Shown in pieces: positions 54,750 through 64,000 of a stretch of 64,000 nucleotides of DNA. Position 1 is the stretch's first letter; every line of letters starts with the position of its first letter. The stretch lies in NCBI RefSeq assembly GCF_000147875.1, contig NC_014507.1:1054001-1118000 (forward strand). Reading direction: 5' to 3'. The translations under genes and the position numbers were made by a program. Under the pieces are notes generated by a model. The model saw only the letters and a program-made list of their open reading frames with translations. It was not told where the DNA came from and made no database searches. Source of the DNA: Methanolacinia petrolearia DSM 11571 (lineage in GTDB: Archaea; Halobacteriota; Methanomicrobia; Methanomicrobiales; Methanomicrobiaceae).

Positions 54750-55966
54750 CAGCTCTGCTCCTTTTTCTTCCTGTTTCGGTAAAACAGGTAACCTCCGCCA
54801 ATAATAATCCCTATCAGCACCACATGCACCCATTCGTCACTGGATTTGCTTACAGTGAAACTGATCTTTTCATTTACCTTTTTCTCCCCCCAGTCGTCTG
54901 TAAAGGTTATATCCAGATCGGCCGGGTATGTCCCGCTCTCCATTCCGTTAAATAGAAAAACTGCTGGAGCATCATTTCCGGGTTTTATTCTACCAACAAA
55001 GGCCTGGAATTCCTGACCGTCCTGCATGATGAGTTTTGCAGTAAGTGACCGGGCTTCACCGGTCCCTGTATTCTCGATTCTAATTATCAAGTCAAAATTT
55101 TCATCATTGATTACCCTGACCGGATTTGTTTCAACGGAAGATATCCCGATCTCTCCTTCACCTTTTAGCATTACATCGAGGAAGTCATCAGATTCTGTCT
55201 TTTCACCCTCGATTGTATAATATGACAACGATACGGGCATGGATTTGATACCTGTAAGCTCCCTGCGCTCTGTGATCAATTCGATATCAAAAGATCTCGA
55301 CATTCCCGGATCAAGGGAGCCTGCATAAAAACTACCGGTGCCCCTTGGCGCGATTACCTCCTCGATTGTACCCAAATCCACCTTTACTTCATCTGCCCTG
55401 CTTTGCCCTTCGTTTGTGATAATCAAGCTGCCGGAAACAGAATCCCCCGGGTGAATTGATTCCGGGATTTCACCCTTTACCGTCAGGTATCCTCTCTTGC
55501 TGAATTCGAGTTGTGTATCTACATTAACAGGAACTGGAAATCTAAGGTTTTTTGCATCCTTCACACCTGCCCAGACTTCAGGGAAATATATACCCGGTTT
55601 TGTTGGAGCCTCTATGTAAAAAGAAAGTTGAATCTCCTGACCCGGACCGATATCTCCAAGAAACTGATTATTCCCTCCCAGAACTGTTATTCCGTTGGGC
55701 TGGAGGAAAAGACTTTGAATCGTTGGATTTTTATCGGCTGTAATGGTCCTGGGCCCGTCACTATACTGTACTATTCTGGTTTCTGTTGAAGTAGTGGCTG
55801 TATTTTTAAGTGTGACTTCTACCACTCCTTTCTCCCCCGGCATTAAAACAGAAGGCTTTACTTCATAACCTGTTACTGTAACTGTAGGGTCTCCGGCACT
55901 GACTGATGTAACAAAACCCACGATAATTATGGCAGATATCGCCACGATAATCAAATAAGTTCTCAT
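54749..55966 (-). CDS. Secreted CARDB/COG1361-like protein with C-terminal anchor
   Basis: 405-residue surface protein: signal peptide (MRTYLIIVAISAIIIVGFV, cleavage near VSAGDP), two or three beta-sandwich CARDB/NEW3-like domains (VEVTLKNTAT, GSLIITNEGQSRADEV, LIIRIENTGTGEARSL), and a C-terminal helix before RNRKKKEQS. The ATG at 55966 has GGAG upstream; ATGs at 55978 and 55999 are in frame alternatives. Proteins of this sort often accompany MacB-type ABC systems in methanogens. It is the first gene of the TetR-regulated cluster. Confidence 0.85.
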   Translation of the reverse strand: MRTYLIIVAISAIIIVGFVTSVSAGDPTVTVTGYEVKPSVLMPGEKGVVEVTLKNTATTSTETRIVQYSDGPRTITADKNPTIQSLFLQPNGITVLGGNNQFLGDIGPGQEIQLSFYIEAPTKPGIYFPEVWAGVKDAKNLRFPVPVNVDTQLEFSKRGYLTVKGEIPESIHPGDSVSGSLIITNEGQSRADEVKVDLGTIEEVIAPRGTGSFYAGSLDPGMSRSFDIELITERRELTGIKSMPVSLSYYTIEGEKTESDDFLDVMLKGEGEIGISSVETNPVRVINDENFDLIIRIENTGTGEARSLTAKLIMQDGQEFQAFVGRIKPGNDAPAVFLFNGMESGTYPADLDITFTDDWGEKKVNEKISFTVSKSSDEWVHVVLIGIIIGGGYLFYRNRKKKEQS

Positions 55967-56003
55967 AATTTTCTCCATCTTTACAAACCAATTATTCATT
56001 AAA

Positions 56004-56019
56004 CTAACCGATGAGTTAG
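56004..56019. promoter_or_regulatory. TetR operator 1
   Basis: CTAACCGATGAGTTAG, an imperfect 16-base palindrome (CTAAC-N6-GTTAG), lies just upstream of the secreted-protein gene. Confidence 0.65.
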
Positions 56020-56051
56020 CAATAACTAATACATTCTATTGAGTTATAAAG

Positions 56052-56067
56052 CTAACTGGCCAGTTAG
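56052..56067. promoter_or_regulatory. TetR operator 2
   Basis: CTAACTGGCCAGTTAG is a perfect 16-base palindrome 24 bases before the tetR start, followed by TTATATG. It has the same half-sites as operator 1, 48 bp away, so one repressor probably controls both directions. Confidence 0.7.
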
Positions 56068-56090
56068 TTATATGCACGCATTTATACCGT

Positions 56091-56690
56091 ATGGTGGAGA
56101 TAATATATTCCATGCCAAGAGTGATGCCCGAATATAAGGAACAGGCACGTTTGAAGATCCTGGAAAAGGCCTTTATCGTTTTTTCAAAAAAAGGATATCA
56201 TTACACTACCATGGACGACATAGCCTCGGAAGTAGGGGTTACAAAAGGCACATTATATGTCTACTTTAAAAGCAAAGAAGAACTTTTCAGGGCAATGGCA
56301 GGTCTGCACAGTTCGATGTTTGATGAAAAACTCCTTAAATCATTTAGTAATAAAAGTTTTAAAGAAAATTATGGATTATTCTTTGATCTGTACGTCCGGA
56401 TGAACTCGGGAAATGAACCCCTGATTTATGAACTCGCTTCACTTTCTACAAGAAATAATGCGGTTAAAAAGATGTTGCAATTTGAAACAGAAGAGAGTGA
56501 GCGTAGGTTAATCGCATTTTTTACGCAACAGGTCAATAATGGATATCTGCCAGAGGAGACAGATTTGGAGAAATTGTCGGTTACGATCTGTCTGCTTATG
56601 GAAGGATTGATGGAAAGAATTTTTTTCGGTCTTTCAAAGAAGGATGCAAAGAATATCTGGATTGAAACAATAACGAAAATTATTGGGTAA
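56091..56690 (+). CDS. TetR/AcrR-family transcriptional regulator
   Basis: 199-residue TetR-type repressor. The N-terminal helix-turn-helix is GYHYTTMDDIASEVGVTKGT then LYVYFKSKEELF; the C-terminal ligand domain is unrelated to known sensors. It is divergent from the ABC cluster, with two CTAAC-N6-GTTAG palindromes between them, so autoregulation and repression of the cluster are likely. An ATG at 56112 is an alternative start. Confidence 0.9.
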   Translation: MVEIIYSMPRVMPEYKEQARLKILEKAFIVFSKKGYHYTTMDDIASEVGVTKGTLYVYFKSKEELFRAMAGLHSSMFDEKLLKSFSNKSFKENYGLFFDLYVRMNSGNEPLIYELASLSTRNNAVKKMLQFETEESERRLIAFFTQQVNNGYLPEETDLEKLSVTICLLMEGLMERIFFGLSKKDAKNIWIETITKIIG

Positions 56691-56845
56691 TCAATAAAAA
56701 AAGGTATTGAAATTAGAATTATTCCGGTTATCTTCACAGATTGTCTAAATAAACATTTTGTTGGAAAGAATCTCAATAAAATCGGTGACCACTACTTCAT
56801 TATAACTATGCTTTAGGAGATGTAGAAATGAGTATTTCTCCAGCA

Positions 56846-56868
56846 GGGAGAAATGAATTCTCTTTTTT
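56846..56868. repeat. Hairpin/T-run dispersed repeat, copy B
   Basis: GGGAGAAATGAATTCTC followed by six T residues, nearly the same as at 46535-46558. Confidence 0.5.
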
Positions 56869-56875
56869 ATTGTTA

Positions 56876-56898
56876 CGGCCGGGCATGCTCCGCTGGGG
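56876..56898. repeat. Dispersed GC-rich repeat, copy B
   Basis: CGGCCGGGCAT followed by GCTCCGCTGGGG, 21 of 23 bases identical to the copy at 52060. Confidence 0.5.
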
Positions 56899-57083
56899 AG
56901 TTTTTTTACGATAAGTTGTGACTATAATGTTAAAAGTGACCCAAATGGTCTAATTGGCCAAATTATCCTAAAATCTGTATTTTTATATTTTTAAGAAACT
57001 ACTAAAGGATATGCAAATATTTGAAGATTTTTTATCTAATCCGGCAGTTGTTTCTTTATTGAAAATCAGCCTGCAAGGTTTGG

Positions 57084-58484
57084 TCATTCTGCAACAAACG
57101 GGTGAACCATCTTAACCGGGTCAACAACCCTGTCATATTCCTCACCGGATACATAGCCCAGTTTCATGGCCGCCTCCCTGAGACTAAGGTCGTTGTCCAT
57201 GGCGTAATGGGCAACCTTTGATGCCTTATCATATCCAATCACCGGCGAGAGAGCTGTCACCAGCATCAAAGAGCGGTTCAGGAGGTAACTGATCTGTTTT
57301 TTATTTGGTTCTGTCCCTTCAACCAGAAAGACCCGGAAGTTGTGGCAGCCGTCGGCCATTATCCTGATCGACTGCATGATATTATGGATAATTAGTGGCT
57401 TATATACGTTCATTTCCAGGTACCCTGAGGCTCCGCCCATTGATACGGCGGTGTCGTTGGCCATTACCTGAATTGAGAGCATGGCCAGGGCTTCGCACTG
57501 TGTAGGATTGACTTTGCCCGGCATGATGGATGATCCCGGCTCGTTGGCCGGAATATTAAGTTCCGCAAATCCACAACGCGGGCCGCAGGAGAGCAGCCGT
57601 ATGTCATTGGATATTTTGAAAAGTGATACTGCCAGGGTCTTCAGGGCCGAGCTCAGGAAGATCAGGTCGTCGTGTGCACCCTGGACCGTGAACTTGTTGG
57701 GAGCAGACACAAAAGGCAGCCCTGTCAGACCTGCTATCTCTGAGGCAGTCTGTTCAGCAAACTCCGGTGCTGCGTTTATGCCTGTTCCCACGGCTGTACC
57801 TCCAAGGGCCAGACGATAGACACCGTTTAGTGCCTCTTTGATCCGTTTGATCCCATCTTCTATCATTCCTGCATATCCGGAGAACTCCTGGCCCAAAGTA
57901 AGAGGGGTGGCATCCTGCATATGGGTACGTCCGATCTTGATTATATCTTCCCATTCCCTGGCTTTCTCTGCGAGGGCATCATGCAGTTTTTCCACACGCG
58001 GAAGAAGCATTTGGGTTGTACCTATGGCCGCAGCAATGCACATGGCAGCAGGAAAAGAATCATTTGATGACTGGGACATGTTCACGTGGTCATTTGGGTG
58101 GACCGGATTTTTTGTCCCTGGCTCTGTTCCGGCTAACTGACAGCAGCGGTTGGAAATAACTTCGTTAACGTTCATGTTAAACTGGGTTCCGCTGCCGGTC
58201 ATCCATACGTGCAGGGGGAACTGGTCCCTGTGTTCTCCTGACAATATCTCATCGCAGGTCCTGATTATCAGATCATATTGCTGATCCTCCAGTCGCCCCC
58301 CCCTGTGGTTGACAATGGCTGAGGCTTTTTTGAGAATTGCATATGAATCTATCATTTCCCCGGGGATAAGTTCATCACCGATACTGAAATGCTCCAGAGA
58401 TCGCTGGGTCTGTGCCCCCCACAGTTTGTCTGCCGGAACTTTAACTTCGCCCAGGCTGTCGGTTTCTATCCTGTATTCACTCAT
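57084..58484 (-). CDS. fumC: Class II fumarate hydratase
   Basis: 466-residue class II fumarase with the superfamily signature [13 protein letters not shown], the [14 protein letters not shown] loop and [17 protein letters not shown]. It interconverts fumarate and malate in the cytoplasm. Most methanogens instead use a two-subunit class I iron-sulfur fumarase, so this gene looks bacterial in origin. The ATG at 58484 has GGTGGGG upstream and overlaps the malic enzyme stop by eight bases; an in-frame GTG three codons earlier is rejected. Confidence 0.92.
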   Translation of the reverse strand: MSEYRIETDSLGEVKVPADKLWGAQTQRSLEHFSIGDELIPGEMIDSYAILKKASAIVNHRGGRLEDQQYDLIIRTCDEILSGEHRDQFPLHVWMTGSGTQFNMNVNEVISNRCCQLAGTEPGTKNPVHPNDHVNMSQSSNDSFPAAMCIAAAIGTTQMLLPRVEKLHDALAEKAREWEDIIKIGRTHMQDATPLTLGQEFSGYAGMIEDGIKRIKEALNGVYRLALGGTAVGTGINAAPEFAEQTASEIAGLTGLPFVSAPNKFTVQGAHDDLIFLSSALKTLAVSLFKISNDIRLLSCGPRCGFAELNIPANEPGSSIMPGKVNPTQCEALAMLSIQVMANDTAVSMGGASGYLEMNVYKPLIIHNIMQSIRIMADGCHNFRVFLVEGTEPNKKQISYLLNRSLMLVTALSPVIGYDKASKVAHYAMDNDLSLREAAMKLGYVSGEEYDRVVDPVKMVHPFVAE

Positions 58485-60213
58485 TTTCCCCACCTGAATC
58501 CTCCACTACTATTTCCGGGTACACGGGCTGCCACATTGCCTGTGCCACGATACTTTCAATATCTTCGGGGATTAGCGTGGCCACTTTTTCTTCGATGGCC
58601 TTTTCTATCACTTTTTGGGCTACAATAGCTGAGACCCTGCGGAGATCGCTGACCATCGGGAGCAATGGGGCCCCGGCTCCTGACACATCGCTCATCTCCG
58701 AAACGGCTTCGGCTGCGGCAGCAATCATGCCGTCAGTCACCAGTTTGGCCTTGCAGGTGACGATACCCAGGCCAAGTCCCGGATAGAGCATGGCGTTGTT
58801 GGCCTGTGGAATGACGTAGGTCACACCGTTGTAGGTGACTGGGGCGAAAGGAGCGCCCGTGGCAACCAGAGCCTTCCCTTTCGTCCACCTGATCAGGTCA
58901 ACTGGTTTTGCTTCATGCAGCTCAGTCGGATTAGAGAGAGGAAAAATCATTGGCCGTTCGCAATGGCTGGCCATGTCCTTAACGATTTCTTCGGTAAAGG
59001 CACCCGGGCGGGTGGAAGTACCTATGAGAATAGTGGGCTTTACGATTCTCACAACCTCAGCAAGGGAGATACTGCCGTCTTTTTCTTTATTGAAACGGGA
59101 CATTTCATTTTCCGGCCGGGCAAAAGATTCCTGAAAGTCACGCATACCCTTAGGCATGCCCTGGTACAGCAGGCCGTGACTGGCCAGGCACCAGATCTGG
59201 GAAGTGGCATCTTCATGGGAGAGGCCTGCCTGGACCATTGCGTCACGAATCTGGTCTGCAATGCCTACTCCGGCCGTACCCGCCCCGAACACGACTACGC
59301 GCTGGTTCCGTATGGGAACTCCGGTGACCCTGCACCCGGAAAGAATTCCGGCCAGGGTGATGGCTCCTGTCCCCTGCATGTCATCATTAAATGTGCAGAA
59401 GCTTTGGCGGTATTTGTTAATCAGCCTCCTGGCGTTGCCCGGGCCGAAGTCTTCCCAGTGCAAAAAGCTGCCCGGAAAGCGCTTTTTGACAACAGAGACA
59501 AATTTATCGATAAAAGCATCATATTTTTCGCCCCTGATCCTTGGATGACGGCAGCCCATATACAGGTTGTCTTCAAGAAGTTCTCTGCGGTCGGTGCCCA
59601 CATCCAGGCCTACGGGAACGACCCGGGCGGGGTGTATGCCAGCCGCTGCAGTGTAAACAGCCAGTTTACCTATGACAATGTCAACACCTGCCACGCCCCA
59701 GTCCCCAATGCCCAGGATTTCCTCTGCGTCCGAGCATGCAATGATGTCCACGTCACCGGTGCCAAGTCCCAGGTTGTCAAAAGCAGTCTCAATGCTCTCA
59801 GGATCATCTATGGATAAGTATATCCCGCGTGGACGGCGGTAGATATGGCTGTGCTTTTCAATCGCTTCACCGATCACCGGATCATAAATCAGGGGGAAGG
59901 TCTCATGCATGTGGTCGCAAATTGTGCGGTAAAAAAGCACTTCGTTGCGATCGTGCATGGCTGTCAGCGCTATGTTTTTTAACAGAGGTGTCGGCTCTGC
60001 ACTGACCTGTTCCCAGACTCTTTCTGCCTGCTCTTCAAGAGTGGCTTTTCCATAGGCAATAAGCCCCTTAATTTCCAGTTGCTCACGTTGTTCTTCGGTA
60101 AAGGCAATACCACGGTTCAGCAGAGGTTCACTTAACACTTCTCTTCCCCTTGCTGTTACATGGTACACATCGCCTGTGGTTTTTCTCTCAACCGTAAATT
60201 TACGTTTTGACAT
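58477..60213 (-). CDS. NAD-dependent malic enzyme, large type
   Basis: 578-residue malic enzyme of the large bacterial/eukaryotic type: [22 protein letters not shown] (malate site), [26 protein letters not shown] with the metal-binding aspartates, and the NAD-binding loop [13 protein letters not shown]. It decarboxylates malate to pyruvate. It is in one operon with fumC, so fumarate could be channelled through malate to pyruvate. This form is unusual for methanogens and suggests transfer. GGAG precedes the ATG; AATTTTAAAT at 60281-60290 is a possible TATA box. Confidence 0.92.
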   Translation of the reverse strand: MSKRKFTVERKTTGDVYHVTARGREVLSEPLLNRGIAFTEEQREQLEIKGLIAYGKATLEEQAERVWEQVSAEPTPLLKNIALTAMHDRNEVLFYRTICDHMHETFPLIYDPVIGEAIEKHSHIYRRPRGIYLSIDDPESIETAFDNLGLGTGDVDIIACSDAEEILGIGDWGVAGVDIVIGKLAVYTAAAGIHPARVVPVGLDVGTDRRELLEDNLYMGCRHPRIRGEKYDAFIDKFVSVVKKRFPGSFLHWEDFGPGNARRLINKYRQSFCTFNDDMQGTGAITLAGILSGCRVTGVPIRNQRVVVFGAGTAGVGIADQIRDAMVQAGLSHEDATSQIWCLASHGLLYQGMPKGMRDFQESFARPENEMSRFNKEKDGSISLAEVVRIVKPTILIGTSTRPGAFTEEIVKDMASHCERPMIFPLSNPTELHEAKPVDLIRWTKGKALVATGAPFAPVTYNGVTYVIPQANNAMLYPGLGLGIVTCKAKLVTDGMIAAAAEAVSEMSDVSGAGAPLLPMVSDLRRVSAIVAQKVIEKAIEEKVATLIPEDIESIVAQAMWQPVYPEIVVEDSGGENE

Positions 60214-60800
60214 AATTAGGACTCCAGTTTTTATCTAAAATAATCAGGTATACTCTTGTTTGTTACTAATTTGGCCGGCTATTTAAAATTACATTATAAA
60301 CATACTGCAAATTACGTTACGTGGGTTATTATTTATTTAAATCTTTATAATGTGTCCACATATATAATATATTGAAAATGGTCTTCAATATCTTTTATAT
60401 TGTTGATACTCTGATTAAATGCTAACCTGAATTGTACTGCAAATTTCTTGATGAATGCATGTTCATTAATTGCAGGCGAATGGATTTCTGATACACTGAT
60501 GAAAGGGGGAAATCGATCTTAATCACTTCTGACGGAAAATTAATTGAGGCGTGGACCTCTGCCGGGACATCGGACAATACAGGACCTGAAGATAATGGAA
60601 ACCACCGGCTACAGGGCAAAGTATCCCGATGAAGTAAAATTGGATGATGTATAAAATTTTCGAAATATTCCGGAAGAATAAGTTAGGCGGTATTCAGACC
60701 TTTCATGAACTGACCAAAAAAAACATTTCCCCCGGAGACGAGAGTCCTGAGCGAAATTCCGAGAGCAGCCGTTGTCTTTCCCGGTCGCGTCCGGGGTAGT
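60214..60800. other. 587-bp region without an intact gene; possible gene remnant
   Basis: The first 90 bases hold the malic enzyme promoter. The rest is AT-rich. Around 60510-60660 short open stretches (e.g. LITSDGKLIEAWTSAGTSD and GYRAKYPDEVKLDDV in different plus-strand frames) look like a decayed coding region interrupted by frame changes, but no family is recognised. Confidence 0.3.
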
Positions 60801-61265
60801 TCATATCGGCCTGCATACACAGTACCTGCAGAGGGTGGGTTCGCCATCAAATATCTTACCTTTCCTGCTGCAGTAGTAATGTCCGTCCTCCCCTTTTATA
60901 ACCTTTAAATCCGGAACGTCGATGCCCGGCGGGTGCAATGGTTTTTTCGCTATAAATACCAGGTAAAGTGAAATGTTGGTAACATAACACCTCAGGTCTG
61001 TTTCTCCTGGTGCATATTCATCAAAGTAACGGTTGAGAGCCTCCCTGAACTCTTCAACCCGGTCGGATTCGATCACAATATCAGGATTCGGACAGGCTTC
61101 GTTCATGATCTCCCTGTATGCCGCGTAGTCATATTCAACTAAAATCGAAGATTGCGTAGCGGAATCCTTTGAATTTGTTTCATGTATACATTTCATAAGG
61201 GAGATATATTCTGAGATCGTGCTCAGATCGTCTTTTATTGCTTCAAAAAGCTCTGACGCCTTCAT
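60801..61265 (-). CDS. DUF2115 (UPF0305) protein, copy 1
   Basis: 154-residue protein of the methanogen DUF2115/UPF0305 family: MKASELFEAIKDDLSTISEY at the start and a C-terminal cysteine-rich end (YYCSRKGKIF ... CRYCVCRP) suited to metal binding. The start overlaps the nrdJ stop (TGATG) with GGGTG upstream, so it is translationally coupled to the reductase. Function is unknown; see also the paralogue at the window end. Confidence 0.8.
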   Translation of the reverse strand: MKASELFEAIKDDLSTISEYISLMKCIHETNSKDSATQSSILVEYDYAAYREIMNEACPNPDIVIESDRVEEFREALNRYFDEYAPGETDLRCYVTNISLYLVFIAKKPLHPPGIDVPDLKVIKGEDGHYYCSRKGKIFDGEPTLCRYCVCRPI

Positions 61266-63433
61266 CAGCTGCACCCGCTCCACCCGCAGTTTTTGCAGAT
61301 CCCCTGATTGCATCCCTCTCCGAAGTCCAGCGGTTCACCACATTCCGGACACAATCTCTTACTGCCGATATCCCGGATCTCCCAGTCCTTGAGTGTGGTT
61401 ATGGTCTGGTTGTTTGCCGTCAGGTCGATACATTTGCCGACTACGTCTGCGCACGAGAGCCCTTCGGACTGGGAATTTTTGATGGCCGAGATACAGTTGA
61501 CCTTCGCAAACTGCCTGACGAACTTAATATATGGGACTCCGTTTTGAAGCCCGGTGCTTATCGCACGACCCAGTGCACTGTTGTTTGCATCGCATCCGCC
61601 GCTTCCAACCGTCCTTATGAAGACCTCAATCGGTTTTCCATCCAGGAGATTGACAGTTACATAGAGGCGGCAGCATCCCGACTGGCACATATAAGTCCTG
61701 CCCGCCAGCTCTTTAGGACGTTCGATGCCCTGGCCTTGGGCCGGTGCAGTCTTTTCTGAATTTCCAAGGGAGAGAACAACGGAGTCCCTGCTTCCTGTCC
61801 TGTAAATCGTGATTCCCTTGAGTCCAAGAGTCCATGCAGCAAGAAGCGCCTCCTCGCAGTCCTTCCTCTCCGCAGAGTTTGGCATATTTATGGTCTTGCT
61901 TATCGAGGCATGCACGTATTTCTGAAATACTGCCTGCATCTCTATATGATCCCTGTAAGAGATGTCGAGTGCCGTCTTGAAAAGTGAACGGAAATCGGCC
62001 GGCAGCCATTCAAGATCCTGGATCGATCCGGTATCATGTACATGTGCAATGACCTCCTCCTCTCTTTTTTTAAGTTCATCCCCCGAATGTCCCTTTTCAC
62101 TGAGGGTGGAGTGAAGGGCCTCCTTAAAGACCGGGCTTACAATGAAAAACGTCTTTCCGACAGTGTTCATTCGCGTATATGCAAAGGAGAAAACAGGTTC
62201 TATTCCGCTCGAACACCCTGCTAAAAGCGATATCGTTCCGGTCGGCGCTACCGTCGTCATGGCCGCGTTTCTGACCTTCCTCTCCTTCCATGTGCTTTTC
62301 TCCCATTCAGGGAATGTCCCAAGTTTTTCTGCGAGTAACTGCGACTCTTCAACCGCAGTTTCGGTTATTCTATGCATAATTTCCCCGCACCATTTTCTTC
62401 CCCCGGGAGAGTCATAGGGGATTTTAAGCATGAGCAGGGCATCGTGTACGCCCATAACTCCCAAACCTATCTTCCTTGTCTTCTTAGTTGCCTCTTCTAT
62501 CTCCGGTATAGGATACACATTTGCATCTATGACATTGTTGAGAAACCTGACCGCCATCCTGACCGTGTCATCAAGAAGCTCCTCATCAAACTTACCTTCA
62601 TTTATGCAGGCCGCGAGATTGATGCTCCCGAGGACACAGCTTTCAAACGGGAGAAGCGGCTGCTCTCCGCACGGGTTCGTGATATCTATGTCCCCGAGTC
62701 CGGGGGTTGGGTTGTGCCTGTTTATTTCATCGTAAAAAAGAACTCCCGGCTCACCGTTTTTCCAGATCCCGTCTACTATTCCATTCCAGATCTCACCTAC
62801 GGTAACTTTGACACCTGTGACCGGATGTTTGATCCAGATTTCATCGAATTTCCGATCCCTGACCAGAGTCATGAACTCGTCATTTACCATCACGGATATG
62901 TTGAAATTTGAAATGCTCCCTTCCTCTTTTTTGGAGGTAATAAAAGAGAGGATATCGGGGTGCCAGACATTGAGTATTCCCATATTTGCACCACGGCGCC
63001 TTCCTCCCTGTTTGATGACATCGGTGGCTGCATTGAATGCCTTCATAAAAGAAACCGGTCCGGAGGCGACCCCGTCCGTCGACCTGACAGGAGAACCTTC
63101 TGCCCGTATATGCGAGAAATTGTAGCCGGTTCCGCCCCCTGTTTTATGGATGACTGCACCCTGCTTCATGGCGTCGAATATTCCTGGGATTGAATCAGGT
63201 ACCGGAAGGGTGAAACATGCAGACAGCTGGCCGATTTCCGTTCCGGCGTTCATAAGTGTCGGTGAATTAGGGAGGAATCTTAGAGATGTCATTGCCTCGT
63301 AAAAAAGTTCACGATCTTTTTCATCGCTGGCAAGAGCAGAGGCTACACGGTGGCAGATGTCTTCAAATGTCTTTTCCCCTTTCCGGAGATATCTTGCAGA
63401 AAGGATGTTGTCTGTAATTGTCGAAGTGTTCAT
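61265..63433 (-). CDS. nrdJ: Adenosylcobalamin-dependent (class II) ribonucleotide reductase
   Basis: 722-residue NrdJ, which reduces ribonucleotides using adenosylcobalamin. Visible are LSACFTLPVPDS (first redox cysteine), TGGGTGYNFS, NPCGEQPLLPFESC (thiyl-radical cysteine and catalytic Glu), and the C-terminal CxxC parts (LCPECGEPL, GICKNCGWSGC). No ATP cone is evident at the N-terminus. The ATG at 63433 has GGAG eight bases upstream; a TTG one codon before is rejected. Flanked on both sides by DUF2115 genes on the same strand. Confidence 0.95.
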   Translation of the reverse strand: MNTSTITDNILSARYLRKGEKTFEDICHRVASALASDEKDRELFYEAMTSLRFLPNSPTLMNAGTEIGQLSACFTLPVPDSIPGIFDAMKQGAVIHKTGGGTGYNFSHIRAEGSPVRSTDGVASGPVSFMKAFNAATDVIKQGGRRRGANMGILNVWHPDILSFITSKKEEGSISNFNISVMVNDEFMTLVRDRKFDEIWIKHPVTGVKVTVGEIWNGIVDGIWKNGEPGVLFYDEINRHNPTPGLGDIDITNPCGEQPLLPFESCVLGSINLAACINEGKFDEELLDDTVRMAVRFLNNVIDANVYPIPEIEEATKKTRKIGLGVMGVHDALLMLKIPYDSPGGRKWCGEIMHRITETAVEESQLLAEKLGTFPEWEKSTWKERKVRNAAMTTVAPTGTISLLAGCSSGIEPVFSFAYTRMNTVGKTFFIVSPVFKEALHSTLSEKGHSGDELKKREEEVIAHVHDTGSIQDLEWLPADFRSLFKTALDISYRDHIEMQAVFQKYVHASISKTINMPNSAERKDCEEALLAAWTLGLKGITIYRTGSRDSVVLSLGNSEKTAPAQGQGIERPKELAGRTYMCQSGCCRLYVTVNLLDGKPIEVFIRTVGSGGCDANNSALGRAISTGLQNGVPYIKFVRQFAKVNCISAIKNSQSEGLSCADVVGKCIDLTANNQTITTLKDWEIRDIGSKRLCPECGEPLDFGEGCNQGICKNCGWSGCS

Positions 63434-63474
63434 CAATATGGCTCCATAAATAAATTTTTGAGGTTCATCCGAGT

Positions 63475-64000
63475 TTAAAGCTTGTTTTCTTCGTTCTGGA
63501 TGGCCGGGCAGAAGTTGCAGATTGAAAAGGGTAAATCTTTTTCATGGTCCCGTATAGGGCATAAGAATCTGCCATCTCTCTCCTCAACTTTGAACCCTCC
63601 CGGAAATGGCATCCCGACCGGATGACCGGGATTGTCAAGGACGAAGATGGTGAAGGCAGATACGATATAGTAAAAACACCTGTGTTTCAGAGTGTACCTG
63701 AACGGTAGTTTCTGCGTCGATTCGTCACGTTGCAGGCACCCTTCGGGCAGCATCCGGCAGAAAGCAAGGAATGTTTCACGGTCTCTGATTGACTCGCTCA
63801 TGGTTGAAAATCTGGCTGTCCGTTGATATAGCAGAAGCTTGTGATACGCCCCGAAGAGCCAGTCCTTCAGGTAAGGCGAGACCTGTTCCCTGTAGGGCGA
63901 CGGCAGTCTGCAGATTTCAGCATAGAGCCAGCCCCCGATTACCTGTAGATCTGTGTTATTATAATCAGCCAATTCGGCTGCAAGGATTGATCCAAGTTCC
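63475..64000 (-). CDS. DUF2115 (UPF0305) protein, copy 2, 5' end beyond window
   Basis: At least 174 residues; the frame stays open to the window edge (reading ELGSILAAELADYNNTD), so the true start is probably outside. It has the family core WLFGAYHKLLLYQRT and the C-terminal cysteines of FLCPIRDHEKDLPFSICNFC. It lies 41 bases upstream of nrdJ on the same strand and shares only moderate similarity with the other DUF2115 copy. A TTG at 63972 is a less likely start. Confidence 0.75.
   Translation of the reverse strand, partial: ELGSILAAELADYNNTDLQVIGGWLYAEICRLPSPYREQVSPYLKDWLFGAYHKLLLYQRTARFSTMSESIRDRETFLAFCRMLPEGCLQRDESTQKLPFRYTLKHRCFYYIVSAFTIFVLDNPGHPVGMPFPGGFKVEERDGRFLCPIRDHEKDLPFSICNFCPAIQNEENKL

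Larger units (their letters stand above)
56691..57083. other. 393-bp intergenic region with repeats, no gene
   Basis: Contains the hairpin TTTCTCC/GGAGAAA followed by GAATTCTC and a T-run (56846-56868), which may end the tetR transcript, and the GC-rich repeat at 56876-56898. No plausible reading frame. Confidence 0.5.

Noticed and set aside
1-64000. CRISPR arrays
   Set aside because: No regularly spaced direct repeats with unique spacers were seen anywhere in the window.

Overview
The window reads as chromosomal DNA of a hydrogenotrophic methanogenic archaeon of the order Methanomicrobiales (Methanomicrobiaceae-like). Supporting genes are formylmethanofuran:H4MPT formyltransferase (ftr), methanofuran biosynthesis genes (mfnD, mfnF), an F420-type FdhB, archaeal TATA-binding protein, two DUF2115 (UPF0305) proteins, and A/T-rich archaeal TATA boxes. 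Genes are dense, with ATGA or TGATG overlaps inside operons and purine-rich ribosome binding sites.

Layout. 0.1-7.3 kb: a six-gene Hyf/Hyc-like membrane complex whose hydrogenase-like subunits have lost every NiFe and proximal Fe-S ligand, i.e. an energy-converting-hydrogenase-related (Ehr-like) complex. 7.3-11.8 kb: beta carbonic anhydrase, an fdhAB-like pair whose A subunit lacks the catalytic residues, a zinc-ribbon protein and a molbindin. 11.87-12.17 kb: a GC-rich inverted-repeat element full of hairpins. 12.2-14.2 kb: mfnD-mfnF and a small membrane protein. 14.3-20.5 kb: two tandem secreted 5'-nucleotidases, agmatine deiminase, and a CARDB surface protein. 20.6-31.8 kb: surE, a sensor protein with a degenerate receiver, HEAT and condensation-domain proteins, rsgA, a flavodoxin-ferredoxin, an MFS exporter, a GT39 glycosyltransferase and GtrA. 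31.9-33.5 kb: ftr overlapping 5-formyl-THF cyclo-ligase. 33.6-35.4 kb: an AT-rich insert with a predicted nuclease-like protein. 35.5-39.9 kb: a tightly overlapping leuACDB operon. 40-45.3 kb: a membrane protein, TBP, and two acyl-CoA synthetases each fused to a different DNA-binding domain. 45.3-46.2 kb: tRNA-Leu(CAG), a decayed tRNA-Leu(CAA), and a Holliday-junction-resolvase-like protein. 46.6-52 kb: a TrmB regulator with a MATE exporter and an RND-type exporter, sharing a 19-bp operator. 52.2-56.7 kb: a TetR-controlled ABC exporter cluster with two 16-bp operators. 57-60.2 kb: a malic enzyme-fumarase operon of bacterial type. 60.8-64 kb: class II ribonucleotide reductase flanked by two DUF2115 genes, the last one cut by the window edge.

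The most unusual signals are the cofactor-stripped hydrogenase-like complex, the catalytically stripped FdhA-like subunit next to an intact FdhB, the two DNA-binding-domain/acyl-CoA-synthetase fusions, and a GGTGC box repeated three times at exact 32-bp intervals upstream of leuA and also clustered at the second synthetase. Together the last two suggest a regulatory circuit linking branched-chain acyl-CoA formation with leucine synthesis. That circuit is a hypothesis, not a demonstrated system.
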